Assembly (NCBI GenBank): GCA_947470515.1
Contig: CANITF010000012.1
Coordinates: 1-64,000, forward strand
Reading direction: 5' to 3'
Source of the DNA: Flavobacteriales bacterium
Lineage (GTDB): Bacteria > Bacteroidota > Bacteroidia > Flavobacteriales_D > Crocinitomicaceae
Length of the DNA stretch: 64,000 nt
The position numbers and the translations under genes are program-made. Positions within the stretch are counted from its first letter, which is position 1, and the number at the start of each line of letters is the position of its first letter. The notes below the pieces were generated by a model. That model was not told the origin of the DNA. It did not search any database and saw only the letters and a list, made by a program, of their open reading frames with translations. Of the stretch, positions 34,440 through 41,307 are shown in pieces.

Positions 34440-35240
34440 ATGAGAATATATTTAAGTGTATTAGTTTTCAGCTTATTAGGTTCGTTTGTGTTTGGAGCAA
34501 CATTATCCATAGAAGGGACATACCAAGGGAAAAATCTTTATGTTCAAAATCCAATGGATGATGAAGGATTTGGATATTGTGCGACTAAAGTTACAGTTAA
34601 TGGTGATATCATGCCAGGTGGTACTAATATGGGAGCATTTGAAATTGACTTTGCAAATTTTAATATTGCAATTGGAGAACCTATTTTCATTGTAATAGAG
34701 CATAATGAAGGTTGTAAACCAAAAATTTTGAATCCTGAAGTATTATTGCCAAGAAGTACATTTGTAGTTAAATCAATCACTGTTTCTCCAACTGGAAAAT
34801 TAAATTGGATGACGACTGGAGAACAAGGGAAATTGCCTTACATAATAGAGCAATATCGTTGGAATACATGGATTACTGTTGGTGAAGTGCAAGGTAAAGG
34901 AGTTGCAGGAGATAATGCTTACGAATTTGCTGTAAATCCACATTCAGGAGAAAATACTGTGAGAGTAACACAAGTTGATCATTCTGGAATGAAAAGAACT
35001 TCTAAAGAAGTAAAGTTCACGTCCAATGTACCTGCGGTGATGAAAAGCCCAGTTAAAGTGAAAGATATTATCAATTTTACAGCAAATGGAGTAGCTGTTG
35101 AAACGCGTTATGAAATACATGATGCCTACGGAAACATTGTTAAGAAAGGAGTTGGCACCTCAGTTAACTGTTCCAATTTGTTAAGTGGAGCTTACTACAT
35201 TAACTTTGATAATGTAAACGAAAAGTTTATTAAAAATTAA
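34440..35240 (+). CDS. Secreted hypothetical protein with T9SS-like tail
   Basis: 266-aa exported protein (signal MRIYLSVLVFSLLGSFVFG). The N-terminal 100 residues form a beta-rich domain (LSIEGTYQGKNLYVQNPMD) of unknown family; residues 115-200 look like an immunoglobulin-type domain (NTWITVGEVQGKG, NTVRVTQVDHSG); the last ~60 residues (TRYEIHDAYGNIVKKGVG, then LLSGAYYINFDN...KFIKN) resemble a type IX sorting domain. It is followed by a terminator. Export through T9SS is inferred. Confidence 0.7.
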   Translation: MRIYLSVLVFSLLGSFVFGATLSIEGTYQGKNLYVQNPMDDEGFGYCATKVTVNGDIMPGGTNMGAFEIDFANFNIAIGEPIFIVIEHNEGCKPKILNPEVLLPRSTFVVKSITVSPTGKLNWMTTGEQGKLPYIIEQYRWNTWITVGEVQGKGVAGDNAYEFAVNPHSGENTVRVTQVDHSGMKRTSKEVKFTSNVPAVMKSPVKVKDIINFTANGVAVETRYEIHDAYGNIVKKGVGTSVNCSNLLSGAYYINFDNVNEKFIKN

Positions 35241-35265
35241 TGTCATTATTAACGTATAAATTATT

Positions 35266-35295
35266 AACCTGAAGTGCGCTTCAGGTTTTTTTTTG
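35266..35295 (+). terminator. Terminator between the secreted protein gene and mce
   Basis: AACCTGAAG (35266-35274), loop TGCG, CTTCAGGTT (35279-35287), then a T-run. The mce ATG begins 3 nt after the T-run, so the hairpin lies in the presumed mce leader. Confidence 0.85.
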
Positions 35296-35297
35296 CC

Positions 35298-35702
35298 ATG
35301 ATAAAGAAAATAGAACATTTAGGAATTGCTGTTGTGAACATTGAGGAATCGTTAAGAGTTTTTGAAACACTTTTAGGTACAAAATGTTATAAGATTGAAG
35401 AAGTAGAGTCAGAAGGAGTTAAAACAGCTTTTCTTCAAGTTGGAGAATCAAAGATTGAATTGTTAGAAGCTACTAATCCTGACTCACCTATCGCAAAGTA
35501 TTTGGAGAAGCGAGGACAAGGGATTCATCATATTGCTTTTGAAGTGGATAATATTCAGACTGAAATTGAAAGGTTATTAAATGAAGGGTTTGTTTTAATA
35601 CACGAATCTCCGAAAAATGGAGCTGATAATAAGTTAATAGCATTCCTTCACCCGAAATCAACTGAAGGTATCTTGATTGAATTGTGTCAAGAAAAAAACT
35701 GA
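35298..35702 (+). CDS. mce: Methylmalonyl-CoA epimerase
   Basis: 134-aa vicinal-oxygen-chelate-fold enzyme interconverting (S)- and (R)-methylmalonyl-CoA on the propionyl-CoA to succinyl-CoA route. IEHLGIAVVNIEESLRVF contributes the first metal histidine, GQGIHHIAFEVDNI the second and the C-terminal LIELC the glutamate. The open frame extends back to 35274, but that is within the terminator hairpin; the ATG at 35298 (MIKKIEHLGIAV) matches family starts. It converges with the HAD gene and overlaps it by 16 bp. Confidence 0.9.
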   Translation: MIKKIEHLGIAVVNIEESLRVFETLLGTKCYKIEEVESEGVKTAFLQVGESKIELLEATNPDSPIAKYLEKRGQGIHHIAFEVDNIQTEIERLLNEGFVLIHESPKNGADNKLIAFLHPKSTEGILIELCQEKN

Positions 35703-36295
35703 ATTAAATCTGTAGATTTTTTTAAATGATAAGTTTGTAATCCGATTGAAGCTGCTCCTTCAATATGTTGAATAGAGTCATCAATAAACAATGTTGTTTT
35801 AGGATTCAAGTTTTCTCGTTCACAAACTGTTTCAAAAATATCAGCATTTGGTTTTCTTAAATGCAATTCATGAGAGAAATATATTTTATTGAAATATGAT
35901 TCCATTGGTTTATCGGTAACTTTTGCCCACTCTTTTCTAACTTCAGGAACATGCAAATCATTTGTGTTACTCAATAGATAGATAGCGTATTTGCTTTTTA
36001 ATTTCTCCAATAATTCTATCTTTTCTTTGGGAACTGATAAAATCATGGCATTCCAAGCCTCAACTACTTTGTTTGGGCTTGTCCCTGGTTTTAAAAATGG
36101 AATGAGTTGATTGATAAAGTATTGTGTTGAAATTTGCCCCGTTTCATAATCACTGAATAATTTTTGCTGTGATGCTTGGCTATATATAGAATTAAAATCA
36201 ACCATCCCTAATTGAACAAAAGCATCGATTGTTTTTTGATAATCTATATCAATTAGCACTCCACCTAGATCAAATATTATTGCCTTATATTTCAT
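35687..36295 (-). CDS. HAD-IA family hydrolase
   Basis: 202-aa haloacid-dehalogenase-superfamily phosphatase. Motif I IIFDLGGVLIDID (the second nucleophile-region aspartate replaced by G, as in the FDLGGVL subgroup), motif II LLSNTND, motif III lysine near LRKPNAD and motif IV FIDDS are all present. Substrate unknown; relatives include YihX-type sugar phosphatases. I chose the ATG at 36295 (MKYKAIIFD); a longer frame starts at 36346. Overlaps the mce 3' end tail to tail by 16 bp. Confidence 0.88.
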   Translation of the reverse strand: MKYKAIIFDLGGVLIDIDYQKTIDAFVQLGMVDFNSIYSQASQQKLFSDYETGQISTQYFINQLIPFLKPGTSPNKVVEAWNAMILSVPKEKIELLEKLKSKYAIYLLSNTNDLHVPEVRKEWAKVTDKPMESYFNKIYFSHELHLRKPNADIFETVCERENLNPKTTLFIDDSIQHIEGAASIGLQTYHLKKSTDLIQFFS

Positions 36296-36307
36296 AGTGC
36301 AAATAAA

Positions 36308-36338
36308 TAAAAAAAGGATGAGATAAACTCCCATCCTC
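36308..36338 (-). terminator. Terminator of the yceI-like gene
   Basis: On the minus strand GGATGGGAG pairs with CTCATCC (one bulged base), followed by a T-run; located between the yceI stop and the HAD start. Confidence 0.65.
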
Positions 36339-36369
36339 AAAATCAAATATAATCAAAGATGATTTAAAA

Positions 36370-36969
36370 TTATTTTCCTTTTAATACAAGGTTCAAATCA
36401 AATGAAAAAACTGGTGAGATGAACTCTTTTTCGCCATCAATTGGCTGCGTACCTGGGATTTTTGCAGCTGAAAAATCAACATCAAATTTCCCTTTTAAAG
36501 TAATTATTCCTTTTGATGAAACTATTTCAACTGGAATGTCTTTCTTCACCTCAACTCCCAATAGGGTAATAGTCGTGGCTAACTTCCCATCTTTATATGC
36601 GCCGATTGAAACTGTTGAAGTAGCAAATTTTGCAATGTTAAAGAAATCTTCTGTTTTTAAATGTTTCGCTAATCCCTCTTGCTTTTCTGCTGGCAAGTTA
36701 GCGTCAACAACAGCGATAGAACCAAGATCCACTGTGAAGTTTCCTGAAGAAATTACACCTTTTTCTAACAATACGGAACCTTCACTGAACTTCACCGTTC
36801 CAGTGTGATAATAAGCGTCAGACTTACCACCTTTCCATCCTAAAATAGAAGCTGATTTGTCAAGTTTGTAAGCGTTTTTTGGTTTGATTGTTTGATCTGT
36901 TTTTACCAATTGAAATGACGCTAATGCTGCTGTCGCTGCTGTAATTGCAATAAAATTTATTATTTTCAT
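36370..36969 (-). CDS. YceI family lipocalin-like protein, secreted
   Basis: 199-aa periplasmic protein (signal MKIINFIAITAATAALASFQ) with the YceI beta-barrel that binds long isoprenoid or lipid molecules. Landmarks: YKLDKSASILGWKGGKS, TGTVKFSEGSVLLEKG, LAKHLKTEDFFNIAKFATSTVS and the final FDLNLVLKG strand. Role often linked to isoprenoid quinone handling or stress; not specific here. Monocistronic. Confidence 0.9.
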   Translation of the reverse strand: MKIINFIAITAATAALASFQLVKTDQTIKPKNAYKLDKSASILGWKGGKSDAYYHTGTVKFSEGSVLLEKGVISSGNFTVDLGSIAVVDANLPAEKQEGLAKHLKTEDFFNIAKFATSTVSIGAYKDGKLATTITLLGVEVKKDIPVEIVSSKGIITLKGKFDVDFSAAKIPGTQPIDGEKEFISPVFSFDLNLVLKGK

Positions 36970-36992
36970 TTGTTTATTTTTTAAAGTTGGTA

Positions 36993-37011
36993 CAAATATA
37001 AGACAAATATA
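36993..37011 (-). promoter_or_regulatory. Two tandem TATATTTG -7 boxes upstream of the yceI-like gene
   Basis: On the minus strand TATATTTG occurs at 37011-37004 and at 37000-36993, both exact TAnnTTTG matches. They are 24-42 bp before the ATG at 36969. No clear -33 TTG. Confidence 0.4.
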
Positions 37012-37016
37012 CTAAC

Positions 37017-37035
37017 CATGGTAAATAATACCATG
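37017..37035. promoter_or_regulatory. Operator-like inverted repeat CATGGTA-AATAA-TACCATG
   Basis: Perfect 7-bp arms around 5 nt, in the divergent gap between the yceI-like and cyclase-family genes and just upstream of the yceI -7 boxes. A binding site for a dimeric regulator is possible. Confidence 0.4.
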
Positions 37036-37082
37036 AAAAATAGAATAATTTTGTAAATGCCTCTCTTTTGATATTTTCACTT

Positions 37083-37090
37083 TAAATTTG
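37083..37090 (+). promoter_or_regulatory. Leaderless-type -7 box TAAATTTG before the cyclase-family gene
   Basis: Full TAnnTTTG match ending 4 nt before the ATG at 37095, so the start codon is about at the expected transcription start. No TTG at the right -33 distance. Confidence 0.4.
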
Positions 37091-37094
37091 ATAC

Positions 37095-37853
37095 ATGAAG
37101 TTTTATTTAAATAGCAACCAATTCATTGATACAAATCTTCCATTAGATATTTCAATTGCTTTGTCAAACACTCTAGAAAACCCGAGAGCATGGTATGTTG
37201 ATTTGCCAGTTTTTGAACCAGTTATGGAAAATGGATTCAATGGTTCAGTCGCCAACGGAGGGAGTGTAAATTTTAGAAATATATATTTCAATCCGCATGG
37301 ACATGGAACACATACAGAATGTCTTGGGCACATTACACCTGAAGTGTTTTCAGTAAATAATTCAATGAAAACCTATTTTTTTATTGCTGAAGTTATTACC
37401 ATTGAACCGACAATTCAAATTAACCTTAATGATCAAAAGGAAGATCTAATTATCTTAAAAGAAGATTTAATCAACGCACTAAAAGGTAAAACATGTGAAG
37501 CATTAGTTTTGAGAACTTCTCCTAATAATATTCAAAAAAAACATATTAATTATTCGCAATCGAATCCCGTTTATTTGCATGTTGATTGCGTCGATGTCCT
37601 AAATCAAGCTGGGGTAAAACATTTTTTATTGGACCTCCCATCGGTCGATAGAGAAGAAGATGGAGGGGCCTTATTGTTTCATCATGCTTTTTGGCAAGTT
37701 CCTGGAAATCTACAATTTGATAAAACAATAACAGAAATGATTTTTGTTGATAACGCAATTTTGGATGGAAATTATATCTTGGAAATCCAAATTGCCCCTT
37801 TTGAAAATGATGCTTCCCCTTCGAGGCCGGTTCTTTACAAAATATTTGAGTAA
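37095..37853 (+). CDS. Cyclase-family (kynurenine-formamidase-like) hydrolase
   Basis: 252-aa protein of the PF04199 cyclase family, metal-dependent amide hydrolases. The metal motif reads PHGHGTHTECLGH (67-79); compared with the usual HxGTHxDxPxH the first histidine is shifted by one and D and P are replaced by E75 and L77. H68, H70, H73 and H79 could still form a metal site. The later LLFHHAFW supplies the second histidine pair. Kynurenine formamidase is one option among several; specificity is unknown. A terminator follows directly. Confidence 0.8.
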   Translation: MKFYLNSNQFIDTNLPLDISIALSNTLENPRAWYVDLPVFEPVMENGFNGSVANGGSVNFRNIYFNPHGHGTHTECLGHITPEVFSVNNSMKTYFFIAEVITIEPTIQINLNDQKEDLIILKEDLINALKGKTCEALVLRTSPNNIQKKHINYSQSNPVYLHVDCVDVLNQAGVKHFLLDLPSVDREEDGGALLFHHAFWQVPGNLQFDKTITEMIFVDNAILDGNYILEIQIAPFENDASPSRPVLYKIFE

Positions 37854-37885
37854 AAAAAAAGGTTGATGGAAGTCAACCTTTTAAC
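37854..37885. terminator. Terminator after the cyclase-family gene
   Basis: AAAGGTTGA (37858-37866) and TCAACCTTT (37873-37881) with a 6-nt loop, flanked by an A-run and a T-run; it could work in both directions. Confidence 0.8.
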
Positions 37886-38229
37886 TTTAGTAGTAAGTTA
37901 ATTTTTTAGTAGTAAAACAACTTTTCAAAGTAGTAAAATGAAAAGAATTTAAAATATTAAATCAAATTCCGGGTACTTCTTAGAAGTAATAAATTACAAA
38001 ACGCAAAATAAAGAAAGATTAAGAACTGTTATACTCTTTTATCAAACTAGAAAATGAAAACTGCCTCTCCAAGCAGCGTATCTTTCTTTATTTCAAATTT
38101 TCTAAGAAGAACCCTGAATTCTCTCCTTATTTCTGAACTAAACTTACTTGGTTTTTTTTGGATTTAATTCGATAAATGAATATTTATTACATATTAATGA
38201 ACAAATGCTAGCTATGAATTAATTTTCTG
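37886..38229. other. Intergenic region with a long imperfect inverted repeat
   Basis: 344 bp without a convincing gene. It holds TAGTAGTAA-like motifs near the left end and a long inverted repeat (separate entry). A plus-strand ATG at 38054 opens 37 codons, but nearly all of that frame is the right arm of the inverted repeat and it looks non-coding. Confidence 0.6.
37964..38120. repeat. Long imperfect inverted repeat, ~160 bp
   Basis: Inner arms AAATAAAGAAAGAT (38006-38019) and ATCTTTCTTTATTT (38080-38093) are exact complements. Outer arms 37965-37984 and 38101-38120 match at 18 of 20 positions (AATTC-GGGT-CTTCTTAGAA). Between inner and outer arms the left side has about 21 nt and the right side 7. 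The centre contains CTGC...GCAG. It resembles a MITE or the gene for a large hairpin RNA. Confidence 0.75.
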
Positions 38230-38973
38230 TTATAGATTTTCTATAATTTTGAAAAACACTTCTCGTTTTGCAGGAGATAAAGGTACTTCCGATCCATCTT
38301 TCATAACAACTGAACCACCATTTCCTTTGTCATACCTGTCGACATAATCTAAGTTCACTAAATGGGATTGTTGAACCCTTAAAAAATTATGAGTCGATAA
38401 TAAGGTTTCGTACTCTTTAAGTGTTTTTGAAACAAGTATTTTCTTGCCACTGCTTAGAAAAAAAGAAGTGTAATTGCGGTCTGCTTCACAACGAATTATT
38501 TCGTGTAATTCAACTACATAAACACTTTCCTGTGTTTTTAATACGAGTCTTTTTTTCTGGTTTGGTTGAATATTGTTTTGTAAAGCCTCAAATTGACTTT
38601 CCTCTTTTTTATCATCTACAGCTTTGATTGCTTTTTCAACCGCTGCTTTTAATTCTTCTGGATCAATTGGTTTTAAAAGGTAATCAAGCGCACTAAATTT
38701 TATTGCTTTTATTGCAAATTCTTCATGTGCCGTAATGAAAATCACTTCGAAGTTTTTGTTTTTGACAGATTTTAGGACGTCAAAACCTGTTCCGTCCGGC
38801 ATTTGAATATCTAGAAATACTATGTCTGGTTTTAATTCCTCAATTGCTTGAATTCCAGACTGTACGTTTTCTCCTGCTGGAATTGCAAGAATATCAAGTC
38901 CAAAAGAATTGATCATTTTCGCAATTAAATCACGTGTTCTGTTTTCATCATCTATGATTACGGCTTTTTTCAT
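38230..38973 (-). CDS. LytTR-family response regulator
   Basis: 247-aa regulator: CheY-like receiver (1-120) with phospho-acceptor D55 in KPDIVFLDIQMPDGTGF, and a C-terminal LytTR DNA-binding domain (about 145-245; VVELHEIIRCEADRNYTSF and FLRVQQSHLVNLDYVDRYDKG). It controls transcription in response to the TPR kinase encoded directly upstream, whose stop overlaps this ATG by 4 bp (ATGA). Target genes are not evident nearby. Confidence 0.93.
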   Translation of the reverse strand: MKKAVIIDDENRTRDLIAKMINSFGLDILAIPAGENVQSGIQAIEELKPDIVFLDIQMPDGTGFDVLKSVKNKNFEVIFITAHEEFAIKAIKFSALDYLLKPIDPEELKAAVEKAIKAVDDKKEESQFEALQNNIQPNQKKRLVLKTQESVYVVELHEIIRCEADRNYTSFFLSSGKKILVSKTLKEYETLLSTHNFLRVQQSHLVNLDYVDRYDKGNGGSVVMKDGSEVPLSPAKREVFFKIIENL

Positions 38974-41201
38974 GAGTCAATTGGTTTGGTTTTTTCTTCT
39001 TTGTATGGTAACGAAATTAACACTTTTGTTCCAGTATGCAATTCTTTGTTGAAATCTTCAATTAAAAGGAAACCAGCAGTTTTATATTTTTTATTTAAAT
39101 TATCTATCCGCTCCTTCGTAATATTCATTGCCATACTTTTATGATCCTTACTTTTTTTATTGGCCTTAGCGCCTGTTCGACCAACACCATTATCCTCAAT
39201 TAATATTTGAAGTAAATTATTCACCTTTTGAAATGAGATATAAATAAATCCTCCTTCAATCGTGTGAAGTTGCCCATGTTCAATAGCGTTCTCAATAAAA
39301 GGTTGAGTAATCATTGGCGGTATAACTGTATGTTCCATTATAATTTCAGACGATACTTCAATTTTGAATTCAAAACGATCCTCAAAGCGCAATTTTTGTG
39401 TTTCTAAATACTTTTGTAAAATCTCAACTTCAGTTTCAATTGGAATATATTCCTTTGGCGAATTTTCTAAAATCAAACGCATTAAACGGGAGAAATTAAC
39501 AAGAAACTTGGTCGAATTTATCGTGTCATTTTCATAAATATAACTTTGGATCACAGACATCGCATTAAATACAAAATGGGGATTCATTTGAGCCCTCAAT
39601 AGCGTTTGAGACATTTCTGCTTCCTTTTGCTGTTGTTTAATTTTAGTCTGATTCCAGCGGTAAAATCCAATGATTCCAGCAAGTATTATTATGATTAAAA
39701 ATCCAAAAATGATGTACGTCTGAAAATTATTCCGGAGTTGACTATTCTCGAATTTTGTTGACGTAATAGTTCGTTCTTGCTTTTGTCTTTCAAGTGAATC
39801 CGCTTGTAATACAATTAGTCTCTCTCGCTGCTCAGAACGATACAACTCACTCAATTCAGCTATTTTAGTCGCTGCCTGAAGTGTGGTATTGCTGTCTAGA
39901 TAATCCAAATACAATTGTAAATACGTTAAAGATTCTTTGGTTTTACCAATGTCTTTATATACGCCCGACATAACGCGATAGGTATTGTAAATTTGATTTT
40001 TTGAACCAAATTGTTGCCGAATCTCAATGGAGCGCTCCAAATAATTTAAAGCATTTTTATATTTTTTCTGTTTCTGGAAAACTGTTCCTACATTGTGATA
40101 AACACCTGCAATTTTTTCCTTGTTACTAGTCGATTCATAGAAAACCAAAGCTTGATTAAAATTACTCGCTGCCTGGGTATAATCTTTTTGCTCTCGGTAA
40201 ATCATGCCTAAATTATCATGTGCTTCGCCCAATCCATTAAAATCATTTAAAGCTGTTAATATGACAATTGCTTTTCTTGTGTTATCGATGGCTTTTTTAA
40301 ATTCTTTGCGCTTATAATAAATCGTCCCAAGATTGGAAAGTGCAAGGCCCATTTGTCGACGGTCAACAATCTGTTGCGAATATTCATATGATTTCTTGAA
40401 GTAATATTCAGCATCCTCCAAATTCAGAATTGATCGTTGAGAAATACCTAACTCACGGTTATATTTGGCTAGTAGGAAAATGTCATTTGCTTCAGTTGCT
40501 AAATTCAAGGCAACAATATTCTTTGCAACACTTAATTCAAGTTGCCCGAAATAATCATAAATTCTGGCTTGATTATTAAAACACTCTGATAGAATTGATT
40601 TGTCGGAGGAGCGGCGGGCATATTGAATCGCTTCATCTGCATAATACAAAGCAGAATCCTTCTTGTTTTGAAACATGAAATTCAATGCCAAATAATTGTC
40701 TGCTTCTGCAACTTTTGAGTTGTTTCGTTTTTTTATTGAAGTTTTTTTAATGTATTTTAAATAAAAATCAGCAGCATCAAATTCTAAAGAATAACTATGG
40801 TAATAACCAAGATGTCTGTATATTTTAAATTTTGCTTCGTCAGAATTCAACTTATTTAAAAAAGATTGACACCCTAAAACATCTTTAAAATATTCCTCTT
40901 GATTTCCTTCAATTTCATTGATTTCAGCACTATACATCAAAGCAGTGAACCGCAAAGAGTCATTAAAAACACGACTTTTTTGCAATAAAACATGCGACAT
41001 CGAGTCGGCACGATAAATATTATTGTGTTTGTAAAATTCTCCTAACGAAAGCATCCGTAGAAATTTCTTCGTGTCGTTTTTCTCCCTTTTAATTGATTCA
41101 ATGAGTTGCTTTTCACGGGAAGTTTGGGCATTCAATAAACTTGGACAAAGAAAGATCAATGTCAGAAGAAGAACTTGAAAAGATTTAATTGCTTGACTCA
41201 T
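38970..41201 (-). CDS. TPR-containing sensor histidine kinase (LytS/His_kinase type)
   Basis: 743-aa sensor. Signal peptide (ends LLNAQT), a periplasmic region of about eight tetratricopeptide repeats (50-440; e.g. AEYYFKKSYEYS, KAIDNTRKAIVIL, ALNYLERSIEIRQQ), a coiled coil (440-495), one membrane helix (about 497-517; YIIFGFLIIIILAGIIGFY), then the His_kinase domain with phospho-acceptor H542 in AQMNPHFVFNAM and an HATPase (FIENAIEHG, IEDNGVGR). The TPR part may sense a periplasmic protein partner. Translationally coupled to the LytTR regulator. Confidence 0.93.
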   Translation of the reverse strand: MSQAIKSFQVLLLTLIFLCPSLLNAQTSREKQLIESIKREKNDTKKFLRMLSLGEFYKHNNIYRADSMSHVLLQKSRVFNDSLRFTALMYSAEINEIEGNQEEYFKDVLGCQSFLNKLNSDEAKFKIYRHLGYYHSYSLEFDAADFYLKYIKKTSIKKRNNSKVAEADNYLALNFMFQNKKDSALYYADEAIQYARRSSDKSILSECFNNQARIYDYFGQLELSVAKNIVALNLATEANDIFLLAKYNRELGISQRSILNLEDAEYYFKKSYEYSQQIVDRRQMGLALSNLGTIYYKRKEFKKAIDNTRKAIVILTALNDFNGLGEAHDNLGMIYREQKDYTQAASNFNQALVFYESTSNKEKIAGVYHNVGTVFQKQKKYKNALNYLERSIEIRQQFGSKNQIYNTYRVMSGVYKDIGKTKESLTYLQLYLDYLDSNTTLQAATKIAELSELYRSEQRERLIVLQADSLERQKQERTITSTKFENSQLRNNFQTYIIFGFLIIIILAGIIGFYRWNQTKIKQQQKEAEMSQTLLRAQMNPHFVFNAMSVIQSYIYENDTINSTKFLVNFSRLMRLILENSPKEYIPIETEVEILQKYLETQKLRFEDRFEFKIEVSSEIIMEHTVIPPMITQPFIENAIEHGQLHTIEGGFIYISFQKVNNLLQILIEDNGVGRTGAKANKKSKDHKSMAMNITKERIDNLNKKYKTAGFLLIEDFNKELHTGTKVLISLPYKEEKTKPIDS

Positions 41202-41274
41202 TTATGGTCTAAAAATACGATTTTGAACGCAAAACAAATCAATAGAATAAACTTTTATTCTCTCTTCAAATCTG

Positions 41275-41282
41275 TATCTTTG
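41275..41282 (+). promoter_or_regulatory. Candidate leuS promoter (-7 element TATCTTTG)
   Basis: Full match to TAnnTTTG, 25 bp before the leuS ATG; the upstream sequence is T-rich but lacks a clear TTG. Confidence 0.45.
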
Positions 41283-41307
41283 GCTTTCGTAAAAAAGCAA
41301 ATCAATA

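Noticed and set aside
38054-38167. 37-codon ORF in the inverted-repeat intergenic region
   Set aside because: Most of it is the right arm of the inverted repeat, with poor protein-like composition and no conserved start context.
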